Both the position numbers and the translations under genes were made by a program. From Pachyseris speciosa (Eukaryota > Cnidaria > Anthozoa > Scleractinia > Pachyseridae), in assembly GCA_016490735.1 (NCBI GenBank), contig JAEMWC010000155.1:85001-149000 (forward strand): 64,000 nucleotides of DNA. Reading direction: 5' to 3'. Below, piece by piece: positions 34,901 to 45,612 of the stretch. A model generated the notes under the pieces. The model made no database searches. It worked only from the letters and a program-made list of their open reading frames with translations, and had not been told where the DNA came from. Position 1 is the first letter of the stretch, and the number at the start of each line of letters is the position of its first letter.

Positions 34901-35668
34901 AATGATAAATTGTAACAACGTTTAAAATAATTTATAAGCCCTATGAAACCTTAAATAAAGTCCATAACTTTCACTGAATTTACTTTACATGTAACGAGAA
35001 AAACAAATATTGACCGAGTTAGTGATGGTGCAATACCGGAAGTACTAGTGATGGTGCAATACCGGAAGTGAAATCAACCAACACGGCTCTTTTGCATGGC
35101 GTTGTTTGAACATACCTTGGTAGTATTGAGATATCGGTTATCGTCGAGAAACTGGTCAACGGATCGAAGACGCAGATTTATACCAAATTGTTCGCTTTCT
35201 TCGAAATTGTCAAACAAATCGAAGTGCCAGTGTTTTGTCAAGCTTCAGCTGGCCTTGGTCTCTCGCGTAGTGAATATCCAGAGAATCGGTTGAGTACTTT
35301 TCCGTGTTAAATTGCAAAATAGGTTTACAGTTTAAGCGTTGACAAAAGAAAAAAGAAAAACAAGTGAAAAGGAATAGAAAAAAAAAAAGAGATCAAAGAA
35401 AAAAAACTTCACTCTGTTGAGGCTTGAACCACCGACCCTAAGCTGTCATTATAGTACGAAAAGAGCGTACTGACTCACTAGGCCACCAAAAGCTTCCTTA
35501 CACGCGCAATTGAATTTTAAATTCTTAATCATTCGGAGTGAGGAATTGACTGTCCTGCCAACTGAAAGGTGACAAAAATTGAATTACGATCAACTTGAAC
35601 TTATCCTGTGCATTAATCCGGCTCGGATGGTCAAAAAGGCCGCTTCTAATTCTCGCAGAATTTCTTGT
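31911..35668. repeat. Recent segmental duplication within the array, copy 2
   Basis: Counterpart of 24460-27720. It contains 495-bp tandem units with T2 heads at about 32653, 33145 and 33640 (the last two almost the same, the first sharing the body). Its right end is the junction back into the LINE ORF2 at 35669. Confidence 0.9.
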
Positions 35669-35912
35669 TTGGAATTACAAAGGCGACAAAGTTAAGCGAG
35701 ACTTATGATTAACGATTATCGTAAGGGAGGCTTAAAGATGATTGACATAACTTCTTTCAACAAATCCCTTAAAACTTCTTGGATTGAGAAATATTTAGAC
35801 GAGACAGCTGATGGAAAATGGAAATATTCTTTGATCTTGAAATAGGTAAGACTAGAATGGGATCTTTCTTCAGTGGTAAACTTAATGTTAAGGACACACA
35901 AACAGAATTTAA
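35669..35912 (+). pseudogene. L1-like LINE ORF2, second segment
   Basis: WNYKGDKVKRDLMINDYRKG is followed by GLKMIDITSFNKSLKTSWIE and KYLDETADGKWKYSL, which are the residues expected after the FFF stretch that ends at 20212 (compare WKGKDKV...GGLKMPHIDSM in the LINE at 4.8-10.2 kb). A frame break lies near 35840. It ends at the TTAA target of the next element. Confidence 0.8.
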
Positions 35913-36638
35913 GAGGCTGTCTCCCTAAGGAACGACCAGTGATTTTGGACTGAAAAATAAATGTTTTTTATTTGCTACAATTTAAAAGCCTTTACCTTAG
36001 TAATAACAAAAATGCATTTCATTTGACCGAAAAGGATTGGTTTATTTTTTTACGATTTATCAAAATTCTTACTGGTCTCTGATGGTTATCTCAGGCTAAA
36101 AACTGAAGAAGTCACGCACTTTACCATTGCTATAACAAACTAGCAATTAGCTGACGAGACCTAATTCTGCATTTGAAACACAGATACACCTTTGCAGTTT
36201 ACCGAGCCATATTAAAATTATAAATCGCTTTGTTATTTTAACGGTAATAATACGTTTCTCGGAACTCACGATCGAGCCCCGATCAAAACATGAAAATAGC
36301 TCAAATTTGAGGGCGCATAAAAAATGTGTGGCACTTGTTTGGAACTTCCTTCCTAAGAAATTAGAAACTAGAAATGACAATGGTAACATTTGTATGCTTT
36401 GGATGTTTATAGATATTTAGAACCGTTTAAATTTCAAGAAATTTCGAAAACATGTTGAAAAAAGAAAAACTTGCCTTAGCATAGTATTCGGGTAAGTTCA
36501 CCATTTCTATGTCTTTCTTGTTTTCAACCGTAGAAGTTTGTCAGAATATTAAAGTCATCCCAGTGGATCCTGCAAACCATGGATTCCGTGTATTTCTCTT
36601 AAGCGACAAGTTTTATCGACGTCTCGATCTTGTTTCTA

Positions 36639-37132
36639 CATCTACATCTACATTAAAATGCGTCGGTAAAGTCGTTAGACATCACACCAACGTCAAAAAT
36701 ATTACAAAAAGATTAAAATAACAACAATAAAAATAATATCTACAAGTTTACAATTGCTCTATAAAATACTTGGAAATCTTAGTCTTAAAATTCTCTAAAG
36801 AATTGCTTTCAACAACGTCTTTCGGAAGTTTGTTCCACATCCTGAGGGTGCGTGGAAAGAAGGCATAGAAATGTACATCCTTTGTGGCATTTATATTCAA
36901 AAAATTATAATTATGACTAGAACGGGTTCTGGCTCCGCAAATTTTAGACGAGCACAAGTAACTATTTTTATCAATATCGACGTTGCCAAGGCATATTTTA
37001 TACGTTAGATTTAATCTGGTTGTTGTTCTCCTTGTTTCAAGACTGGGCCATCCTAGGTCGCTTAACATCTCGGTAACACTAGCTGTGGGTTGGTAGTTGT
37101 TTAAACAAAGCCGTACTGCTTTCCTCTGCTCT
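36639..37132 (-). pseudogene. 5'-truncated LINE reverse transcriptase C-terminus inside the left arm
   Basis: On minus, EQRKAVRLCLNNYQPTASVT, MLSDLGWPSLETRRTTTRL, RTRSSHNYNFLN and FFPRTLRMWNKLPKDVVES are the standard C-terminal motifs of CR1/Jockey-type LINEs. The frame from 37068 to 36748 is open. The 3' end carries a TAGATG-type microsatellite (TCTACATCTACATCTACATT on plus). The uninterrupted right arm of the foldback element joins GTTTCTA to GTAGCGAG across about 9 bp, which marks both insertion boundaries. Confidence 0.8.
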
Positions 37133-37707
37133 GTAGCGAGCGTGACGATTTCGTCCGAACTTTGGTATCCTCTGTTGGCTTTATCTGGTTGAAAAGCATA
37201 TTACTCTTTGAGATAATGTAAAAAAAACATCTTTAGGACTTCCAAAAAATATTTTTTTAAACAAACTACTGTGGGAATGACACGAATCAAGGACAGTTTA
37301 GTTCTTGGAACGAAGGTTAAAATGCTCGTTCCCAGTGCCCTGCAGTGCCTAAAAGCTCTTGAAGCAATGCAGTGTTCTTGTTTCCCAACTAGGCAAATCC
37401 AGTTGCGGTGATTTTCGGGGCTCAACCCACGTAGCAAGTAAATTACGAGAATTTCAAGAAGACATGACGCACCACTTGCGGTTCGTGTGGGTGTTTAAAT
37501 CGCGAATTCTCGGCCTTGATGCCGCTGTCGGAATTTTGCCGGGAATGATGTGTCTCATCGGGATTTCATTTTATGTGCTGTCGCTACTTTTGGGCCATGT
37601 CGCTTGTCCGGATTTACCCTGGCAGGGCCTCATTATAATCTAATTTGTTACCGTACAGCGGATATATATTTAGCAGAACTACCTTTCGTAAAGAGCGGTT
37701 CCAGAAT

Positions 37708-37935
37708 CACGAACATTGTATCCTCGGGGCTTGTTCATTTTTCCAGGATCCCAGATCGGCTGAAGTCACATGATAATATAGGAAATGTGGGCTTGAAATT
37801 GATTGTCCTTTTTATGTTTTATTCTATTATTATACTCCAACAATCCATTTGAAGCCCGCATTTCCTATATTATCATGTAACTTCAGTCGATCTGGGATCC
37901 TGGAAAAATTGTACAAGCCTGGAGGGTACAATGTT
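37708..37935. repeat. Inner inverted repeat of the foldback element
   Basis: CCAGGATCCCAGATCGGCTG and ATAATATAGGAAATGTGGGC at 37742-37795 are mirrored by GCCCGCATTTCCTATATTAT and CAGTCGATCTGGGATCCTGG at 37855-37905, around an AT-rich loop of about 55 bp. Confidence 0.85.
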
Positions 37936-39700
37936 GATGGCAGGCAGGGCCTCCGTAATCCTCATCCTGCAGCTTGTCCATTTCGTCCCCTCATTTGCAT
38001 ATAAAAATTATAAACAGAACATTTCAACCATCATTATTTATAACGCAATTTCTCATTAAATAAGAACATTTCCGACTGTCAATGAAGAATTCAAAAGGAT
38101 TCTTCAATATTATTGAAAAAAATTATGACTTTAGGAAAAAGTAAAACCGGATTTTAATGCAGCGAGACTATTCCAAGGAGTGTTTAATTTAATTTCAAAT
38201 TGTGTCACAATTAAACGCCTCATTAAAAAAATTGCAAACCCAGTAGATTTTGTCCCAAACATTGATATTTTTTTGTCTTCATTAGTAATCTCGCCTTGTC
38301 ACTATGGTATATTAAACCACGCACCAGAAATAAGACTAAACAAAGCACTCATCTGACCCAATAGGAATTATTGTTCCAAAATCACGACATTTCTGTTTCT
38401 TAGCTTCTTTTCAGGCTCCTGAATGAAGGGGGTACTGATACGTCCTTAGAGGATGCAATTTTGGCACAGATTGTATCTGTGTTTCGGACAAACAAACATT
38501 TCTTCCTCCCTGTATAATGACACGTCAAATAATCCCGCCCTGGCAAGTAGTAGTTCGTATTCTAGAATCCCAGTAAGCTTTGAGAGGTGGCACGCTTGCA
38601 AGTGGTGCGTTATGTCTTCTTGAAATTCTAGTAATTTACTTACTACGTGCGTCGAACCCCGAAAATCAGCGCCACCGGATTTGCGTAGTTGGGAAAAAGA
38701 ACACCCCATTGATATTACTTCAAGAGCTTTTGGGCACTGCGGGGCACTGGGAACGAGTATTTTAACCTTCGTTCCAAGGAACTAAACTGTCCTTGATTCG
38801 TGTCATTCCCACAGTAGTTTGTTTAAAAATATATTTTTTGGAAGTCCTAAAGATCTTTTTTACATTATCTCAAAGGGTAATATGCTTTTCAACCAGACAA
38901 AGCCAGCAGAGGATACCAAACTTCGGGCGTCACGAAATAGTCACGCTCGCTACAAATTTTATTAGAAACAAGATCGAGACGTCGATAAAACTTGTCGCTT
39001 GAGAGAAATACACGGAATCCATGGTTTGTAGGATCCAGGGATGACTTATTCTGACAAACGTCTACGGTTCAAAACAAGAAAGACATAGAAATGATGAACT
39101 TACCCGAATACTATGATAAGACAAGTGTTTGTTTTTTCAACATGTTTTCCAAATTTCTTGAAATTCAAACGGTTCTAAAATCTATAAACATCGAAAGCAT
39201 ACAAATGTTACCATAACTTCGAATTTGTGGTCATTTGTAGTTTCTAATTTCTTAGGAAGGAAGTTCCAAACAGGTGCCACACATTTTTTATGCGCCCTCA
39301 AATTTGAGCTATTTTCATGTTTTGTTCGGGGCTCGATTATGAGTTCCGAGAAACGTATTATTACCGTTAAAATAACAAAGCGATTTATAATTTTGATATG
39401 GCTCGGTAAACTGCAAAGGTGTATCTGTATTTCAAATGCAGAATTAGGTCTCGTCAGCTAATTGCTAGTTTGTTATAGCAATGGTAAAGTGCGTGACTTC
39501 TTCAGTTTTTAGCATGAGATAACCATCAGAGATCAGTAAGAATTTTGATAAATCGTAAAAAAGTAAACCAATCCTTTTCGGTCAAATGAAATGCATTTTT
39601 GTTATTACTACGGTAAAGGCTTTTAAATTGTAGCAAATAAAAAAACATATATTTTTCAGTCCAAAATCACTGGTCGTTCCTTAGGGAGACAGCCTCTTAA

Positions 39701-39752
39701 ATGTTCAGATAACTTTATTTAAGAACTCTTAGCAATTTGGGCGGAAGTCAAT
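39701..39752 (+). pseudogene. L1-like LINE ORF2, third segment
   Basis: After the right TTAA, the frame reads ELLAIWAEVNFEH (stop just before), matching the xELLxIWAEVNF motif of L1-like ORF2 C-terminal regions and continuing the orientation of 35669-35912. It is cut after about 50 bp by the next repeat. Confidence 0.6.
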
Positions 39753-40934
39753 TTTGAACATGTGTTTAATTGTAAGTGCTGAAGTCGCTAGACCTATTCT
39801 CAGGAAAAGCCATGACATGCTTTTCACGTTGTATTCTCTTTCACATTTCTTCGAAGTGGCCTTTCTGCTTGACAAATTAATTTCAATAGAACAACGTCAG
39901 CTCGCGGTCGAATTTTTTTATGTCGTAAAGGTGGGTTGCTGTTAGCTACTGTGCAGCCTTGCCGCTCCGGGAACTTCTTAAGAAAAAGTCGCTGTAATTA
40001 TACTTCTATCGAAGCCTAAATTTCTACTAATGTATAGTAGCTTATGCAGTGTAGTTTGCATGCATTGAAGTTTTATTGAAAGCCATGGCGCACGCACGAA
40101 TTTTTCCCGAAGCCGGCACCTGCGAAGGCAGGGAGTAAAATCTAAAGACAACTTTGAAATAGAATAGAGCTATTCGACTGTCAGTACTGCCGGTCAGATC
40201 TGCATGGTTGAGAATTGTCTCAGTCCAGGTGTTTTTTTTTTTTTTTTGACCCGTATACGTGTTAGCTACTTAAAATTCCGGCTTACAAAGGTACATAGCT
40301 TTGAATCTTTTCAATCAATGGTTATTAAGCCACAGGAAACTACTAAGTTTTATTAACCTCGGAAAACTACTGTAGCTAAATGTTAGACTGAATGCTAAAG
40401 TTGAACGAACAAAGAAGACTCAGATTATAAAACCCAAAAGGAAGAATCATACCTTCCATTTTACAAAACGCTTCAAAGCGGCGTTAAAGCTTCTGAGAGT
40501 GAAAGTCAGTGAACGGCCTAAAGCTACTAGACGTAAACATGACGAAATTTGGCATGAAATGCGGCATAATAAGCTATGATTTATTTTTTATTTATTTATT
40601 TTGCCACACCACAAATAACATTATAATGAAAACAAAAAAGATAGAATGAATAGAGGTAACAATGGCGAGGACGCCTAAAGAAAACTGTGTAGCTTATGTT
40701 AATTAGGCCTCCTCAGTTATTGTTTTACAAGATGAAATTAAAAAGAAGAACATGACGACGGATAGAATTACAAAATGTAAATAAAGATAATACTTAAAGA
40801 TATTTATATTAAACTACATAAATGATTGCTTGGATTGCGATAAGAGATTAAGAGTATTGTGCATTGTGGACAACGAGGAGGTGCCAGTCAGACTACTTGG
40901 CGCACTCCAATAATAAGAAAGTGTAAAAATTAAA
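39753..40934. repeat. Dispersed 1.2-kb repeat (copy 1 of 2 in window)
   Basis: From GTGTTTAATTGTAAGTGCTG to AATAAGAAAGTGTAAAAATT this matches 60604-63631 once the element inserted there is removed. It contains AATGGCGAGGACGCCTAAAG, TTTATTTATTTATTTTGC and an A-rich region near the right end. No open frame with recognisable motifs. It may be a retroelement 3' region or part of a larger duplication. Confidence 0.7.
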
Positions 40935-41784
40935 AATAGGAGGGATTGCTGCCAGCAGATCCTACGCGGGACAAGTTACGAAGTGCTCGCTTCTCGCCAG
41001 TTGCACTTTTCTAAAGTCCTCGCTGCACGCAAGACAAATTTGATTACTGCCTGTGCTCGCAAAATAAAACGCAGTGCTCGCATGCTCGCTGAAATGCTCG
41101 CAGAGCCCATTCGATACCCCTAAATTTTACCGGTTTGCGGGCGGGAATGGGTGTTATGTTTGCGAATCATGCTTTACCGTTGGTGCGGTTCCTCTGTTTA
41201 AAACGTACATCAGAATCCATTTCGTCGGAAGCGATCAAAAGCGTGGGAATGAACATTGATTCCCTAATTCTTGGTTCCATATATATTCCAGGGGACTCAC
41301 CACAACTACAGATGTTTTGGAATCAGTGGAACGACGCAATTTTTTTATCACTTTCGAAACAATTAGTAAACGAAGCTCTTGGCTAAACCGTAACGTCTTC
41401 TTTTAAGCAAATGATCCTTCGGATGCACTCCATCTGCCCTTCCTTCATGGATTTGTGAATAAAATCTTGAAGAGAGTAAGTTATAGCGGCTGCGAATTCA
41501 CTCATTCTCTCTCAAACAAATGAAAATGCATTTGAAGTCTTCGCGCGGTCAGTTAGGTCGAAACGAAGTCGATAGATTAGGATTTCCTGCTGACCTCCAA
41601 GAGCAAAGTTTTCCTTAGGGCATCATGAAGTCCAGTGGGGGATCATTAAAAAAATTGGTACTACCTTTTCGATACAACTCTGTCAGTATAAGGACACATG
41701 CACATTTACGCCGATCGAGAGATATTATTAGGTCAGATCTCACGTGACAGCTATTTAGTATTGCATACGATATGTTTTAACACA
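40935..41784. other. Non-coding, with GCTCGC-rich stretch
   Basis: GCTCGC recurs about six times between 40984 and 41102 (AGTGCTCGCTTCTCGCC, GTGCTCGCATGCTCGCTGAA). A plus frame at 41135-41386 shows no recognised motif. Confidence 0.4.
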
Positions 41785-42359
41785 GGCAGCCCAAGCGTGG
41801 TATGTGAGACATCGGGTTATTTACGGATTTGTCGTATATATCTAGATTATGTCAAAATAAAATGGCATTTATATTTATTGTATGGTTTCTTCAAGTGTCT
41901 TGTGCAGTCAAAAGTCACATTTGGGGTATTTGCACGTGAAAATTTCTGAGGAATGAGTCGAGTTGTAAGTGTTTCTATAAGCCATATGATAGATATTATA
42001 TGCCGAGGAAAAGCAGAAAATAATACAAAATATAGCATTCTTACCTTTACTTCAATCTCCCTTGGTGTGTCCTGGCTGGTTTAAACGCCATCTTGCCGAT
42101 TTTTGTCACCCGAAGTACTTCGGGTGCCAGAAATCGGCGTTTAAACCAGCCAGGGCACACCAAGGGACACTGGAGTAAAGGTAAGAATGCTTTATTTTGT
42201 ATTATTTTCTGTTTTTCCTCGGCAAATCTGTCCGGCCATAACATCTGTCATATGGCTTGTAGAAACACTTACAACTCGACTCATTCCTCAGCAATTTTCA
42301 CGTGCAAATGCCCCGAAATGTGGCTTTTAACTGCGCAAGACACTTTAAGAAACCATACA

Positions 42360-42421
42360 ACAACAACAACAACGACAACAACAACAACAACAATAATAAT
42401 AATAATAATAATAATAATAAT
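42360..42421. repeat. (CAA)n-(ATA)n microsatellite
   Basis: About 12 CAA-type triplets with a CGA interruption, followed by about 10 AAT triplets. It lies at the edge of the PLE insertion and is probably its tail. Confidence 0.95.
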
Positions 42422-43169
42422 TTTTAAAAATGGACAACCACTTTGAGTTTAAAACGAGACATGTTTCGATCGTTCAACGATCATCATCAGTTGTGAGATA
42501 GTTTACAGTTGCGATTTGAATTTATACTACCATTGACGCGTTTTTACCATGGACACGAACTTTTTAAAAATTAACGGGCAATACTTAAATGCGCGAGACC
42601 TGGGACAATACATTTTATGAAATAGGATGTACATAGCGAGACTAAGTATAAACAACAAAATAATTACAGCTATTGCACAAAATTTTCATAGTAAGTAAAA
42701 CTAAATAACAAAAGGACTAACGCAATGGGAAACCACGTCAGAAAGAAAGAGTCAGCTCGGCATGTTTAAGCTGCTTGTTTAACGTGGGATTTTCCTAGCG
42801 GATATGAGCGGCTTCTTTTAAAATTAGCTGAAATCTATTTGGTGCAGAATCCAAAATGGAAAAGCACCTCGTTGAACAAAGTCTGCGGCATGTCTCAGAC
42901 TATTGTAAATGCTGAAAAATGTGCGAGTTCCTGTCCCTACTCAGATGTTCACGAATGCGTGTTGAGAGATGTCGGCTGGTTTCGCCGATGTAACAGGCAT
43001 TACATCCTGCACAAGAAAATTTGTAAACAACACGCGAACGGAGATAGAAAGGCACAGGATCCATCACACTAAACATACTACCGACTTTGAAAGAAGAAAA
43101 AACCAACTTGATTTCAATATTGGCACAGTAACGTTGAATAAGTTTCCGTAATCTTTTCTGCGCTTCCAT
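42422..43169 (-). pseudogene. Penelope-like element 3' part with GIY-YIG endonuclease remnant
   Basis: On minus, the open frame 43169-42900 has RLRKLIQRYCANIEIKLVF, then RVVYKFSCAGCNACYIGETS and RHLSTRIREHL. This is the GIY-YIG nuclease core fused to the RT C-terminus of Penelope-like elements (VVYKF-C--C---YIG-T-R-L--R--EH). A frame break follows, then TCRRLCSTRCFSILDSA-like residues to about 42840. The 3' region continues to the microsatellite near 42420 and contains a hammerhead-like sequence at 42458-42490. The RT itself is absent (5'-truncated). Confidence 0.8.
42458..42490 (-). ncRNA. Degenerate hammerhead-like core in the PLE 3' region
   Basis: On minus: CTGATGA, then a T, a GATCGTT/AACGATC stem with one-nt loop, then GAAACATGTC. 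This is CUGAUGA-stem II-GAAAC-(tiny stem III)-GUC, the minimal hammerhead order known for PLEs. One extra nucleotide before stem II, and little complementarity between the flanks (stem I), suggest it is inactive or not a ribozyme. A weaker relative (TGATGACATGAGGTCGTCGA then AACGTC) is at 45068-45093. Confidence 0.4.
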
Positions 43170-43383
43170 ATAATAGTTTAATTCTTATATTGCGCGCTTT
43201 CCATGAAATGATCAAGCGCGCATTACATGATTTCTATCTATAATAATTAAGTACAGGATACCTAAATAATAATTATTAAAAATATACTATGATAAAATTG
43301 AAATGTACAATGTATGTTAAGATACTAGTAATCATCGTAATAAAAATAAAAAATTAAAATTCAAAATTAATTAATAAAAAGCT

Positions 43384-43502
43384 TCCTTAAAGAGGTGCGT
43401 TTTCAGATGGCACTTAAAAATCCCTAGATCTGTAATAGAACGAATCTCACGCGGTAATACATTCCAAAGAGCCGGAGCTGCGACCTGGAATGATCTGTCT
43501 CC
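43384..43502 (-). pseudogene. LINE reverse transcriptase C-terminal fragment
   Basis: On minus, GDRSFQVAAPALWNVLPREI and RSITDLGIFKCHLKTHLFKE match the terminal motif of RTE/CR1/L2-like ORFs (GxRxFxxAAPxLWNxLPxxIR...FKxxLKTHLF). Only the last 40 codons are present. AT-rich 3' sequence follows to about 43180. Confidence 0.75.
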
Positions 43503-43609
43503 TAAAAAACATAAATACCATTTTGTTTTGACATAATCTAGATATATACCACAAATCCGTAAATAACCCTATGTCTCACATACCACGCTTGGGCTGCCTG
43601 TGGTTTTAA

Positions 43610-44423
43610 CAGTGACCATTTATTTGGGAAACAGAAAAATCTTAAAACATTTTGATCGATGACTAAAACCCTTTGCTGGAGTTTACGTAGTAAAATCGAT
43701 AAATTTTTAACTTGTTTATTCATGGTTTAAGTTGCAGTCTCACAGCTGCCATCACAACTCTATCCCTGGTCTTACTTCGATCCTAACGACCCCAACTTTG
43801 TTGACGTCATAAAGAGTAACTTTCATCAGTTGGCATCATTTCTACGTATTTGCACGTCGTATGAAGGCTCGCAATGCTCAAAGGACAACATAACTGTGTA
43901 TCTGCCTGGCGAGGTAGGTATGCTGGATAGTATGATGCAAGGAAGTAAACTGAGGTCTTAAGTACTTCTCTGATTTTATCATACTGTGGCGAAACCGACT
44001 TGCTCAAGAGAAAAAAAACGACGCATTATTTGCATAGCCATAATTCATTACAATATTCAGTACAAATTCAACAAAAGTAAACACAGAAAAGAAACTAAAT
44101 TGCTGACAGTTTGTTTCGCAAGTCGAAAAAAGGCGGAAACTACATGCGACTGCACGTTAATGAAATGACCTGTAGAAAGGCCAATGATTGGTAACTTCTC
44201 AGAATTCATGATTCTTTTATCCATAAAGCTATTTCTGATTAACGTATATTAAGGAAAACGAAACTGAAAATGCCCTGAGTTTGTGATTGCATGATATTCT
44301 CAGCTTTTCTTTGAGAGTTTTTCTGGTCAAACCTAAATATATTGATGGTGTGAGATTGCTTTTAAAAATGCTGACAATGACATTACAAAGTCTGATAAAC
44401 GAGAGAGTTATCATTCCTTTACT
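43610..44423. other. No gene recognised
   Basis: AT-rich sequence with short frames only. Confidence 0.4.
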
Positions 44424-44812
44424 TAGATAGATAGATAGATGCTTTATTGTCTTAATAACTTGCAGCCATAGACTGAATTACGAAAGACATTACAATAAAA
44501 AGACATTACAATAAAGACGTTACAATAAAAAAAGGTATATAAATATAACTACTACAACTAACTAATTAACCACTACTAAGCGTAGAAAACGTGACTAAAA
44601 ATGAAAGATTTTTTGCATCGATTGGTCTTGCAAAAAGGTAAGGCAAAGTCCCGATTCCTAGAAAGTAATTTGCTGGATTCTTGGGAGGAAGGAGTTTGTG
44701 AAGAGTGTGCCCGGGTCACCACGACTTCATTAAAGAGCTTTGATGAAATCTCTTCTCTCCTTTTAAAGAGGGTTGGCAAACCTGAAAATTCTAGGGCCTG
44801 ATTGTATGACAT
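44424..44812 (-). pseudogene. Probable LINE 3' end with (GATA)n tail
   Basis: On minus, an open frame ends SRNRDFALPFCKTNRCKKSF and then a stop, resembling LINE C-termini, followed by ACATTACAATAAA repeats and an (ATCT)n tail at 44424-44442. The remaining frame has no diagnostic motif. Confidence 0.4.
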
Positions 44813-44890
44813 ACCGGGGTAAATAATAAAATAAATATAATATATATAAAATAATATAATAAATTAAATCACTGATCAGAGGATAGGAAT

Positions 44891-44985
44891 ATAATATCGC
44901 GGGAGTCCGAAGCTTAACACCCAAAGTGACTCTATTCGCGCGAAACTCTTTGTGTGAACACTGGACTCCCGTGATATTATTTCAT
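44891..44985. repeat. Imperfect inverted repeat
   Basis: AATATAATATCGCGGGAGTC is mirrored by GACTCCCGTGATATTATTT, with further pairing ACACCCAAAG/CTTTGTGTG inside. Confidence 0.7.
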
Positions 44986-45503
44986 TATTCACATTCTTAT
45001 CATTCACATACACACCTATTTCTGTATATATGTAGTGTCAATTAAGTTAATTATCCACATTCGACAATGATGACATGAGGTCGTCGAAACGTCATGTAAC
45101 GTTTTTTATCGTTAATTTTCCTTTTGAAATGTTTTTCTAAATCGATCTTAATTGTAATTTAGTGTTTACATAAAGATAAGTTTTATTATTGTCAAATTCT
45201 TATCAATTAATTTTCTTAATTACTATCACATATAGTTGTAATTTACATTTTACAGTTGTAAAATATTATCGTTATTCAGCCCTCGGGCAGCAAGGGTAAT
45301 TTTAATAAACTATCTATCTAAAACTATCTATCACGAATGCCGTTGTCTGATTGGCTACGCTACTCGCTATCTATTTTGTGATAGACTGGTGAGTAGCGGT
45401 TGTCAACAAAATGGCGGCCGCTTCTTCGCGTTTTTGAAGTGTCTGCGAGGAGGATTTAGATAATTTATTTGTTTAGTTTTGAACGACAAGTAGATTTATA
45501 CTA

Positions 45504-45612
45504 AAACAATTAGATTATTCGCTCTCGATTTCTAGGCGTGATAGCTGATTCGGGCTGCGCCCTCATTAGCTATCACGCGATAGAAATCTTGAGCTCATAA
45601 TCTAATTGTTAA
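45504..45612. repeat. Hairpin-forming inverted repeat
   Basis: AACAATTAGATTAT and TTCTAGGCGTGATAGCTGA are mirrored by TCATTAGCTATCACGCGATAGAA and ATAATCTAATTGTT around TTCGGGCTGCGCCC. Probably the centre of a foldback repeat. Confidence 0.8.

Larger units (their letters stand above)
20213..35668. repeat. 15.5-kb array of composite SINE units inserted in the LINE
   Basis: A unit of roughly 1.26-1.49 kb recurs. In plus order it holds a T2 tRNA-like head, a GTAGTAAATAAAGTCATTA block, TTGCGTGATTATAATTATTT, TAGTGATGGTGCAATACCGG, an A-rich stretch, a T1 tRNA-like head, TGCATTAATCCGGCTCGGAT, GCAGAATTTCTTG, a T-run, and the palindrome GAGAGGCCCGTGCCCCTCTC. T1 heads start at 22207, 26019, 27471, 28961, 30221, 31651, 33963 and 35417. 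Both tRNA-like heads point to minus. Recurrent short frames such as MALFEHTLVVLRYR come from the repeat and are not genes. The array sits exactly between two halves of a LINE ORF2. Confidence 0.85.
35913..39696. mobile_element. 3.8-kb foldback element at a TTAA target
   Basis: Ends GAGGCTGTCTCCCTAAGGAA and TTCCTTAGGGAGACAGCCTC are exact complements, flanked by TTAA (35909-35912 and 39697-39700). Inverted similarity continues for about 1.1 kb per arm: left 35913 to about 37480 (split by a LINE fragment), right about 38585 to 39696. TTAA duplication fits piggyBac or Kolobok-type transposons, but no transposase is visible, so it is non-autonomous. The central 1.1 kb contains a second inverted repeat. 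Frames at 36147-36389 and 39225-39461 are mirror copies of one another and not genes. Confidence 0.85.
41785..43605. mobile_element. Large foldback element with split right arm
   Basis: Continuous inverted similarity from 41878 to 42362 is centred on CACCCGAAGTACTTCGGGTG (42107-42126). Outside this, left sequence 41785-41877 (GCAGCCCAAGCGTGGTATGT, AAATAACCCGA in complement) is mirrored at 43507-43605. The right arm is therefore cut at about 42362 and resumes at about 43507, separated by 1.14 kb of other elements. Total arm length is about 330 bp. No coding capacity in the arms. Confidence 0.85.

Noticed and set aside
36147..36389. Frame LLPLSFLVSNFLGRKFQT... and its partner at 39225-39461
   Set aside because: The two are the same sequence in the inverted arms of the foldback element; conservation is due to the repeat, with no domain.
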